A DNA stretch of 48,232 nt, from contig JAFRXM010000018.1 of the NCBI GenBank assembly GCA_017443515.1, positions 1-48,232 of the forward strand, written 5' to 3'. This document shows, piece by piece, positions 29,892 to 39,500 of the stretch (position 1 is the first letter of the stretch; each line of letters begins with the position of its first letter). This DNA comes from Bacillota bacterium (lineage in GTDB: Bacteria > Bacillota > Clostridia > Peptostreptococcales > Anaerovoracaceae). The notes under the pieces were generated by a model, which saw only the letters and a program-made list of their open reading frames with translations, ran no database searches and had not been told where the DNA came from. A program made the translations under genes and the position numbers.

Positions 29892-32645
29892 ATGGAACAA
29901 TACAATGTTACAGGAATGAGCTGCGCGGCGTGCAGCGCGCGTGTGGAAAAGGCAGTAAGTAAGGTCCCGGGGGTGACGAGCTGCTCGGTGAGTTTGCTTA
30001 CGAATTCCATGGGCGTGGAGGGCACGGCCTCGCAGGAGGAAATAATTAAGGCAGTAGAGGACGCCGGCTACGGAGCAAGCCCAAAGGCAGGACGAAGGCC
30101 GGCTGGATTCGGTGTTGCAGGCAGCGATATATCCGGGCAGCCGGGCCGCGCGGAGGGTTCCGCGCCTTCCTGGGCGGACGCTGAAGCGCTCAAGGACCAC
30201 GAGACGCCGAAGCTCCGCAAGCGCCTGATCTTTTCGGTCATCGTGCTGCTGGTGCTCATGTACTTTTCCATGGGGCACATGATGTGGGGCTGGCCGGCTC
30301 CGGCGGCGTTCGAAAACCATGTGTTCTTGGGCGTTTTCGAGATGCTGCTCGCTATCATCGTCATGATCATCAACGGCAAATTCTTCACCTCGGGATTTAA
30401 GAGCCTTCTGCACGGCGCGCCCAACATGGACACGCTTGTGGCGCTGGGCTCGGCGGCTTCGTTCGGCTACTCGCTGGCGGAGCTCTTCATAATGATACTT
30501 GCGCAGGGCAGGGGCGATAACGCCACCGTCATGCACTACGGAATGAACCTGTACTTCGAGTCCGCGGCCATGATCCCCACGCTTATAACGGTCGGAAAGA
30601 TGCTGGAAGCCATGTCCAAAGGCCGCACCACCGACGCGCTGAAGGGCCTGATGCAGCTGGCCCCCAAGACCGCCGTGCTGCTGATAGACGGCGTTGAGAC
30701 CGAAGTCGGCATCGAAGCTGTGCAGGCCGGAGACATCTTCGTTGTGCGCCCCGGGGAAAACGTGCCCGTAGACGGCGTCATAATCGAAGGCGCTACCTCC
30801 ATCAACGAATCGGCGCTAACCGGCGAGAGCATCCCGGTGGACAAAGCCGAGGGCGACGGCGTTTCGGCCGCTACGATAAACCAGCAGGGCTATATAAAGT
30901 GCAGAGCGACAAGGGTCGGCGAGGACACCACCCTTGCCCAGATAATCAGGACAGTTTCGGATGCGGCAGCCACCAAGGCGCCGCTGGCAAGGATAGCCGA
31001 CAAGGTATCGGGGATCTTCGTGCCTGCGGTCATCGGTATCGCGCTGCTGACCCTGATATGCTGGCTTATTGCCGGCAGGGAGTTTGGTTTCTCCATAGCC
31101 AGGGCGATCTCTGTGCTGGTCATCAGCTGCCCCTGCGCGCTGGGGCTTGCCACTCCGGTGGCTATAATGGTGGGCAGCGGTGTTGGCGCAAAGAATGGAA
31201 TTCTCTACAAGACCGCGGCTTCGCTTGAGGGCGCCGGGCGCACGCAGGTGGTCGCGCTGGACAAGACAGGCACCATCACGGAGGGAAAGCCTGTCGTGAC
31301 GGATATAATACCGGCGGAAGGGACGGACGGATCCGCAGATGACACGGGCCTGGACGCTGCTTCAGCCAGGCTGCTGCTTCTTGCGGCGGCGCTGGAAGCT
31401 AAAAGCGAGCACCCGCTTGCCAAGGCGGTCACCGAAAAGGCGCAGGAGGTGTTCGGCGCCGGCTCAGGCAGCGCCGGAGTGGGTAATGCCGGAACGGCCG
31501 GAGCGGGCATCGCAGCGCAGATCCCGGAAGTTACTGATTTTACAGCACTTCCCGGCAACGGCCTTACAGCAAGGCTTGCCGACACAGTCCTGGTCGGCGG
31601 CAGCTACAAATACATCGCGTCGCAGACAGAGGTCCCGGCACAGCTGCGGAGCAAGGCGGAGACCCTGGCGTCCGAAGGCAAAACACCGCTGCTGTTCACA
31701 GCGGACGGAAAGCTTGCAGGCATCATAGCGGTCGCAGACACCATCAAGGAGGACTCTGCCCAGGCCATAGAAGAGCTGAAGGGCATGGGAATCAAGGTGG
31801 TGATGCTTACCGGTGACAACGAGCGCACCGCAAAGGCCATAGGCGGCCAGGCAGGCGTAGACGAGGTCATAGCTGGCGTGCTGCCGGACGGCAAGGCGGA
31901 CGTTATAAAGCGCCTCAAAGAGGAGGGCAAGGTCGCCATGGTGGGCGACGGCATCAACGACGCTCCGGCGCTTACTGTTGCGGACACAGGTATCGCGATA
32001 GGTGCAGGCGCGGACGTTGCGATCGACGCCGCGGACGTGGTGGTGATGAAGAGCCGCCTCACGGACGTTACCGCAGCCATACGCATGAGCCGCGCGACCA
32101 TACGCAACATCCACCAGAACCTGTTCTGGGCGTTCTTCTACAACATCATCTGCATCCCGCTGGCCATGGGGCTCTACGGCATCGCCATGAAGCCCATGTA
32201 CGGCGCAGCGGCTATGGCGTGCTCGAGCTTCTTCGTGTGCATGAACGCGCTGAGGCTTAACCTGGTAAAGATCCACGACGCGAGCCGCGACAGAAAGATA
32301 AAGCAGAAACAGACGGCAGTCCCCGGCAGCACCATTGCGGCGCAGCCGGCAACAATAGACAACAACACATCGGAGGAGGAAAAAACGATGACAAAGACAC
32401 TTAAGGTTGAAGGAATGATGTGCGGCCACTGCGAGGCGCGCGTAAAGAAGGCTCTTGAGGCGATCGAGGGTGTTAAGGAAGCTGTAGCGGATCACAACAA
32501 GGGGACCGCTGTGGTAACTCTCGAGGCAGAAGTTGCAGACGAAGTTCTTGTAAAAGCTGTGGAAGACCAGGATTACAAGGTCCTTGGCGTTGAAGGCGAG
32601 GATGCGCCTTCCGGAAGGCACAGAGGAAGCAGGCTGAACGGCTAG
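29892..32645 (+). CDS. copA: Cu(I)-exporting P1B ATPase fused to a C-terminal copper chaperone domain
   Basis: A 917-residue protein. Residues 1-68 are a metal-binding domain with GMSCAAC (Cys11, Cys14). Eight membrane helices follow, with SCPCALGLATP (CPC 413-415) in helix 6. The ATPase has the TGES actuator loop, DKTGT (Asp457), SEHPLA and GDGINDAPAL. The helix 7-8 segments FFYNIICIPLAMG and MACSSFFVCMNALRLN fit Cu(I) transporters. CopA pumps Cu(I) out of the cytoplasm. After the last helix a charged linker (about 797-832) leads without a stop into a second heavy-metal domain, GMMCGHC (Cys844, Cys847). The linker contains GGAGGAGG and an ATG, so the chaperone may also be made alone. The operon follows csoR and is CsoR-controlled. 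Confidence 0.95.
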   Translation: MEQYNVTGMSCAACSARVEKAVSKVPGVTSCSVSLLTNSMGVEGTASQEEIIKAVEDAGYGASPKAGRRPAGFGVAGSDISGQPGRAEGSAPSWADAEALKDHETPKLRKRLIFSVIVLLVLMYFSMGHMMWGWPAPAAFENHVFLGVFEMLLAIIVMIINGKFFTSGFKSLLHGAPNMDTLVALGSAASFGYSLAELFIMILAQGRGDNATVMHYGMNLYFESAAMIPTLITVGKMLEAMSKGRTTDALKGLMQLAPKTAVLLIDGVETEVGIEAVQAGDIFVVRPGENVPVDGVIIEGATSINESALTGESIPVDKAEGDGVSAATINQQGYIKCRATRVGEDTTLAQIIRTVSDAAATKAPLARIADKVSGIFVPAVIGIALLTLICWLIAGREFGFSIARAISVLVISCPCALGLATPVAIMVGSGVGAKNGILYKTAASLEGAGRTQVVALDKTGTITEGKPVVTDIIPAEGTDGSADDTGLDAASARLLLLAAALEAKSEHPLAKAVTEKAQEVFGAGSGSAGVGNAGTAGAGIAAQIPEVTDFTALPGNGLTARLADTVLVGGSYKYIASQTEVPAQLRSKAETLASEGKTPLLFTADGKLAGIIAVADTIKEDSAQAIEELKGMGIKVVMLTGDNERTAKAIGGQAGVDEVIAGVLPDGKADVIKRLKEEGKVAMVGDGINDAPALTVADTGIAIGAGADVAIDAADVVVMKSRLTDVTAAIRMSRATIRNIHQNLFWAFFYNIICIPLAMGLYGIAMKPMYGAAAMACSSFFVCMNALRLNLVKIHDASRDRKIKQKQTAVPGSTIAAQPATIDNNTSEEEKTMTKTLKVEGMMCGHCEARVKKALEAIEGVKEAVADHNKGTAVVTLEAEVADEVLVKAVEDQDYKVLGVEGEDAPSGRHRGSRLNG
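32372..32379 (+). promoter_or_regulatory. Internal ribosome binding site inside copA
   Basis: GGAGGAGG, 8 nt before an in-frame ATG at 32388. It is far stronger than the site of copA itself (GAAGAG) and sits in linker codons, where little protein constraint is expected. Confidence 0.75.
32388..32645 (+). CDS. copZ: Possible free CopZ-like copper chaperone from an internal start in copA
   Basis: An 85-residue product in the copA frame. It starts MTKTLKVEGMMCGHCEARVK, the usual length and start of a CopZ/Atx1-type chaperone with the CxxC Cu(I) site, then has the VVTLEAEVADEVLVKAVEDQ half and a basic tail. A normal chaperone would pass Cu(I) to CopA and to CsoR. Support is the strong ribosome binding site and the start at the exact domain boundary. 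It may also be that only the fusion is made. The simplest history is a separate copZ gene that lost the copA stop codon. Confidence 0.55.
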   Translation: MTKTLKVEGMMCGHCEARVKKALEAIEGVKEAVADHNKGTAVVTLEAEVADEVLVKAVEDQDYKVLGVEGEDAPSGRHRGSRLNG

Positions 32646-32665
32646 TTTGCCGGGAGATCAGCACT

Positions 32666-33376
32666 ATGGCAGACATTTTCGAAGGACTGAGCACCGAAGG
32701 CTGGAAGGCTGGCTGGGAGCCTGGAAAAGAGATCTTCCTCGGCTACGAGAGCGAAGTCGAAAAGATAGAGCAGAAATACCCGGTCGGGACGGCAGAGACC
32801 GTCTCTGCCGGCAGCGCATCTGCCGCGCCTACCGTCTTTTACGGCGCGTCCAATTTCCGCATGTGGAAGAACCTGGACAAGGATCTGGCGCAGTTTTGGG
32901 CTCAGAATCACGGCTTTGGCGGAGCAACTGACGTCCTGCTGATGCACTACGCCAGGCGCATTCTCTTTCCGTATCGCCCGGGCATCGTCGTCGTGCAGTC
33001 CGGATCGAACGATTACATGGGCCTTTCCGGCAGCTTGCAGCAAAAAGCCCGGACGAGCCTGGAACTGAAAAAGCACATGTACCGGTACTTCCTTTCGAAG
33101 CTTCCGGACACGCGCTTCATAGCTCTTGGCGCACTCCTCATGCCTGGTTTTGCGCAGGCAACAGAGCTTTCGCTTCTGATCAACGAGGAACTGAAGGGGT
33201 TCTGCGAACAGACGGAGCGTTTAAGCTACGTGGATCTTGCACCGCTTACTTATGACGCCGCGTCCGGTACCTACCGTACAGAGCTCTTCAAATCCGACGG
33301 GATCCACTTAAGCCGCGACGGCCAGCTTGCCCTCTGCGAGCAGTTCATAAGGCCGGTACTGGAATCGGCAGGCTGA
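32666..33376 (+). CDS. SGNH/GDSL-type hydrolase, unknown substrate
   Basis: A 236-residue protein without a signal peptide. The SGNH blocks are in order: block I VFYGASNFRMWKNL with the nucleophile Ser62, block II NHGFGGATDV with the Gly, block III QSGSNDYM with Asn115, and block V SDGIHLSRDGQ with Asp211 and His214. The layout resembles the YGSSSIRxW branch of the family. Such enzymes cut esters of lipids, sugars or peptides; the substrate is not visible. It lies 20 nt after the copA stop and ends at a strong terminator, so it shares the copper-regulated transcript, which is unusual; a direct copper role is not established. GGGAGA lies upstream of the ATG. Confidence 0.78.
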   Translation: MADIFEGLSTEGWKAGWEPGKEIFLGYESEVEKIEQKYPVGTAETVSAGSASAAPTVFYGASNFRMWKNLDKDLAQFWAQNHGFGGATDVLLMHYARRILFPYRPGIVVVQSGSNDYMGLSGSLQQKARTSLELKKHMYRYFLSKLPDTRFIALGALLMPGFAQATELSLLINEELKGFCEQTERLSYVDLAPLTYDAASGTYRTELFKSDGIHLSRDGQLALCEQFIRPVLESAG

Positions 33377-33406
33377 TTCGTATATTGATTATTGTTATAT
33401 ATTATT

Positions 33407-33445
33407 AAAGCGCTTAAATAATCTATCTATTTAGGTGCTTTTTTT
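33407..33445 (+). terminator. Terminator of the csoR-copA operon
   Basis: A 14-bp stem, positions 33407-33420 with 33428-33441 (two wobbles), loop ATCTATC, followed by TTTT. Confidence 0.88.
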
Positions 33446-33466
33446 GTAACGAATCTGTATCGAAAA

Positions 33467-33475
33467 TGTTATAAT
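33467..33475 (+). promoter_or_regulatory. Extended -10 promoter of the giant surface protein gene
   Basis: TGTTATAAT (TGn followed by TATAAT at 33470-33475). No good -35 stands at the normal distance, which fits an extended -10 promoter. The leader is about 32 nt. Confidence 0.55.
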
Positions 33476-33513
33476 GATATCAAACGTTACTTATTGTTAA
33501 GTGAGGTACAGAT

Positions 33514-36500
33514 ATGAGTATGAAGAAGGTATTCAGTATTATCATGTCGGTCGTTATGATCCTCTCTGTGTTCACGGGCTTTGCACCGCGCGCCTATGCT
33601 GCGGACGGTGTTACGGTCAGTACACAGCCTGTTGAAGGATCCAAAGACCTGCAAGTTATCAGACCTGCAGGAGCAACCGTAAAGACAGTCGATACTTCGA
33701 AATTCGACCTGCCGGAACCGGATGCTCTTTTTGCTGAGTATGTAGACAAGGCATTCAGCCGCAGCCCGGAGTCTGTCCGCGGGATGGGTTCTTCGACGAT
33801 CAGCGGCGAAAAAGAAGCTCTGGTCTACAGCAAGCTTAGTGAGATGATAAAAGCGGTCGCCGACGGCGAGCGCGCTTCCACGGTGTTCGAGCTCAGCCTC
33901 AGCGATCTTGGCATACTCAAGAACCAGTACACCGCAGAAGACCTCGGTGTGGCGGCGCTGGTGGAAGGTGGAGATTTCTCTCAGGCTGCGATAGATGCAA
34001 TGTATGCGCTGACTGCTTACGACATGGACCTGGTCCTTGATCAGCTCCTGTACAGGCTTCCATACGATCTGTATTGGTTCGATAAAACGACAGGTATCGG
34101 CTGGGAAGATTTCGGCCTTTCGTACGGAGTTGACAGCAGCGGCCAGGAATATGTCTTTTTTACCGGCAGCCATAAGGTCTCCTTTGCTGTAGCTTCGGAA
34201 TACGCACAGGCCGGCCAGCAGTATATGGTAGACACTTCGGTAGGCGAGACAGTTCAGGAAGCAGCCCAGACCGCAAGGAATATGGTGGGCGAGTTCTCCT
34301 CGTATTCTGACTACGAAAAACTCGAAGCGTACAAGGGCAGGATCTGCGACATCGTATCCTACAACGATGCTGCCGCAGAAGATGATTCCACACCCTACGG
34401 CAACCCCTGGCAGCTGATATGGGTCTTCGACGGAGATTACAATACAAATGTAGTCTGCGAAGGCTATTCCAAAGCGTTCCAGTACCTCTGCCAGCTCTCC
34501 GACTTCGACAGCCCGTTTGTTCAGTGCATCAGCGTCAGCGGCCAGATGAGCGGCGGCACCGGAGCAGGCCCCCATATGTGGAATGTCGTCAAAATGGACG
34601 ACAACACTAACTATCTCGTAGACATAACGAACTGCGATTCCGGCAGCGTAGGCTACCCGGATCTGCTCTTCCTTAAGGGCGCAAGTGGCAGCGTGTCCGG
34701 TGGCTACACCGTCAGCGGCGTATCCTACACTTACGATGATGCGATGTACAACCTGTACTCGAATTCCGACCTGGAGCTGTCCGGAACCGATTACGAGCCC
34801 GGCCAGGCCGTGGACCCCGGAGACAACGGGTTCTATGCGTATGCGGAGAACTACTATGCGGAGTGGACGCCTTCGAGTTATCCTACTCTGAGAGTAATTG
34901 CTAATGCAGATAAAGGTGAACTCAGTTATCAGTGGTTTAAGGGCAACGACGCTATAGTAGGCGCTACTCTTTCGGAGTATACCGTCGATACAGTTTCTGA
35001 ACAGTATACCTATTTCTACTGCCTTGTAGAGGATGATTACGGTCATGCTGAGAGGATCGAGTTCCAGGTCACTTTCTATAATGAGTTCTATTTCAGTGAG
35101 ATCTATCCCAGTGTTGATGGAATACTGGCGGCTCCTGGTTCAACTCTGGATTTAGGTGCGTACATCTATACTCAATATGGTGGCTTCCGTAGCGAGTGGT
35201 CCCAGTATGATTTCAGCAGCAATGAATTCAAGATCATCAGCGGAGCTTCAAACAGTTCGTATACAGTAACCGTTGGTGACTCCAATCAGGTATATCGTCT
35301 TACGATCTATGACGATTTCGGCAACAGTCAGTATCACGATTTCTTCATCACATCCGCTGCAAACTCTTTGTCAGCAGTTCTGGATGAGACGCTTACATTT
35401 GATCTGCCGTCTGGCGGAAAAGTGATAACGTTTGTTCCGGATGAAGACGGATATTATGAGGTATTACCATCCATACTTACTGATGAATCTGAATTGTTTG
35501 TAAACTATGAGTTTGGCACAATAGACGGAAGTAATTATTTTAGCTCTTTTTCTGGCAGCATGAATTCCGAACAGGGGTTTGTTGCAGCCAATACTTACCT
35601 TGAAGCAGGTACTACATATTATTTCTGTGTATATAATAGCAACTATACGGATACAATCAGAGCTTCTGTAAGATTCCAGAAACACGACACCAATGGCCTG
35701 GTTGCATATGCAGCAGGTACGCAGGAAGGTTACAGAAATTATTATATAGCCCTAAACGAGAGCGTTGAACTTGCTGTTGATGCGCAAGCAAATAAAGGTG
35801 CGTTGCATTTTCAGTGGTTTGATCCGAACGGGTATGAGATAGAAAACGCTACATCAGCTTCTTTCATCACCGGTTCAATAAACCAGCATATGGTATATCG
35901 CTGCCAGGTAACAGATGATTATAACAATTCCGTTAACGTTTGGTTCTATATCTATATTGATAACGGATTAAAAGTCTATGTGGCAGGAACAGATAATTCA
36001 AGAGAGGACTATTGCGTTGAGCCAGGTTCGATCCATACTCTGGAGATCAGTGTAGAAGCTGTAGAAAAGGATGGTTTGAGCTACCAGTGGTATTCGTATA
36101 CCAATGAATATGGAGATGATCTGATCGAAGGTGAAACCGGCACATCCTTCACGACTCCGGGAATAACGGAGTATGTTGAATACTATTGCAACGTTACAGA
36201 TAAATTTGGCAATTCAGACTCTGCATGGTTCGTTTTCCAAATAGATAATAACTTCCATGCTTATGCTGCGGGCACTGAATACAATTTCAATGATCTTTAT
36301 GTGGATCCCGGTGAAGCTGTTACACTGGAAGTAGAAGTAAGTGCCACAGATATGGAAGGAATAACATACCAGTGGTACAACGACAGCACTATCATTCCAG
36401 GAGCAACAGAAGCTTCCTACACAATACCTGAGATCAACGAGTATTCATACTATTGGTGCAGGGTTACGGATAAATACGGTAACTGGGTCAATGTTTCTTT

Positions 36501-39500
36501 CAACATAAATATTGACAACGGCCTTACGGCTTATGAAGCAGGTTCCAATAGTAGCTATGTGGAGCGCTTTGTAGCAATGGGTGAAAGCCTAGAGCTTGCA
36601 GTAGATGCGTACGCAAACAACGGAGAACTGACTTATAAATGGTATAAGAACAGGGAGCTGATCGACGGCGCAAATACCTCAAGTATTTCAACTGATCCGA
36701 TAAACGGCAGAACTGAATATGAATGTCAGGTCGTGGATATGTATGGAAACCGTGCATATGTTATGTTTATTATCAAGATCGATAACGAGCTGCGTGCATG
36801 GGACAAGGATACCGGTGAGAGAGATGTCAGGATGACTGTTCCGGTCGGCACAAGTGTGAGTTTTGAAGTTGAAATATCTGCGGCAGACACCGATGGAATC
36901 ACATATCAGTGGTACAAATCATTCCCGACAGAATATGATTATAACGAATGGCGTCCGATCAGCGGTGCAACATCCAACTCGTATACCGAGAATGATATCA
37001 CGAGGTACACAGAGCTTTACTGCGAAGTCAGAGATCAGTATGACAATTACTATAGCGTCAATTACCAAGTGCAGATAGACAATGGTCTGCGTGCATATGT
37101 GGAGGGAACGCACTCCAACTATTCAAGGAAATATGTAGATGCTGGACAGAGAGCCACATTTACTGTAGAAGCATATGTCAATACCGGTGAACTGCACTAT
37201 CAGTGGTATGAAGATTATAACAAAATCGAAGGCGCAACCTCTGCAACATTCGAGACCCCTGAGATAGGCGGCTTTGTGAGGTTCATATGCCGTGTCAGCG
37301 ATGACTATGATAACTATAAAGAGGTCTATTTCGAGGTCTCTGTCAATAACAATCTGCGCGCCTGGGATAAGACATCAGGTGGTTCTGGTGTTACTAAGAC
37401 CGTAGCACCTGGCGAGACTCTGACCCTTGAAGTTGAAGTGTCTGCAACAGATACGGAAGGAATCACTTATCAGTGGGCTGACAGGACAGATGGATGGACT
37501 CTTATTGAGGGTGCAACTTCTGCATCGTTCACCACCCCGGAAATATACGAATACAATAGCTATGAGTGTGTAGTCACCGACAAGTATGGGTCTACTGTAT
37601 CTGTATATTATTATTTAGGTATCGAAAATGGCCTTTATGCATACCCGAAGGGCGGATATGAAGATAGTAATTATCTTGAAGTTACAGTAGCTCCCGGAGA
37701 TGACGCTGTACTGGAAGTCGTTGCCGGAGCCGACACAGGAGACATAACCTATCAATGGAGAGATGACAACTGGGAAGTCATAAGAGAAGCAACCGGAGCT
37801 TCCTATACTGCGAAGAATGTCACAAAAGCCGGTATGTATACCTGTATAGTAAAGGATGATTACGGCAACCAAAAGGAGGTTCGTTTCGCGGTAAGGATCG
37901 ACAATGCGTTCAAAGCCTATGCAAAGGGAACCAAAGACACATATGCATATCTTACAAAAAAAGCAGGTGAGACAGCAGTGCTCGAGGTAACTGCTTCTGC
38001 GAATACGGGAGGTTTTACATATCAGTGGTATAAGAATGAGCGCGTGTATATAGACGCCAGTAGCTGGTGGTATGATGAGATCGTCATTTCCGGCGCAACA
38101 GGCCCCAGCTATACGACAGAACCATTAACGGAATTTGAGGTGTACTCCTGCAGGGTAGGAGATGAATTTGGTAATTATGAAACTGTCAGATTCGAACTCA
38201 GTGTCGACAACGGTCTGTACGCATACGCGGCAGGAACAAGGGATACATATAAGCGCGTAGATGTCGAACCGGGAGAAGATGCTCTGCTTGAAGTGGTTGC
38301 AGGTTCCAACGATCCTGATGAAGTTTTCACTTACAATTGGCATGATGAATACGGTAATTATATAGATGGAGCGACATCTTCAAGTTATCTTATCAAGGGG
38401 GTCACGCAGACAAAGCGGTATTACTGTGTTGTTACAGATAAATATAAAAACATCGTAAGGGTCTCATTCTATGTCAGGATGAACAATGAACTGACCGCAT
38501 ATCCTAAGGATCGCAATTATGAGATCGCAGTTCTGCCTAATGCTACGGCTGAGCTTGAGGTCATTGCGTCTGTCAAGAAGGGCAGCATCAAGTACGCCTG
38601 GTATAAGAATGACAGCAATGGCAAGACACTGCTCGAAGGCCAGACTGCAAGTAAGATCGTTACGGAGCCTGTCAAAAAATCGCTGGGTTACATCTGCGAA
38701 GTCTCCGATGATTATGGTTCGACCCAGACGATCTACTTTACCGTTCAGGTCGATAACGGCCTTTACGCTGTTGCAAAGGATGGCGTCAGTGGGTTCACCA
38801 TCAAAAAAGGCGAGTCTGTCGAAATGGCAGTCAGGGCCGGCGCATTGAACGGCAACATCAAATACGAGTGGCTGGATCCTGACAACAATGTGGTAGATGG
38901 GGCGAGCACCGCAACGCTTAAGACCGGTGCGATCAGCGAAGACTGCAGTTACAGATGTGTGGTAACGGACGATTTCGGCAACATGAAGACCGTGCAATTC
39001 TACATCTATCTGGAAAACCACTTCGATGCATGGGCAGAAACTCCTATGCGTAATATCGTTGAATATAACACCAATGTGAAAATGAAAGTCGGAGCAACAG
39101 CCGATACCGATATCACATATGAGTGGCAGAAATTCAATGAAAAAACGAACAACTGGGATGTCATTGCTGAAGCCCAAAAGGACAACGATACCAATAATGC
39201 CATGTTCGTTTATGAGTACGATTGGTACCGCTGTATCATCAGGGATGAGGAGGGCCACTCGAAGACGATAGAGTTTGAGATCTATGTCATTTCTCCTAGC
39301 CCTGTAACACTTGAGCTGGATAAGACAGTTGATATCAGTTCCTTCCCGGAGCAGGGATATGCCAAGTTCATTCCAGAAGAGACGGGTGCTTACCAGATCG
39401 AATCAGTTTCTGACAGTAATGCAAGCAGCTGCGAGATCTATTACAAAGATGAGAATGGCATCCATGATTTCTATGAGTGGAATGGCTTTTCCGGAGATGA

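Noticed and set aside
33487-35046. A 519-codon open frame on the minus strand
   Set aside because: Antisense of the giant surface gene including its signal peptide and transglutaminase-like domain; no support for coding.
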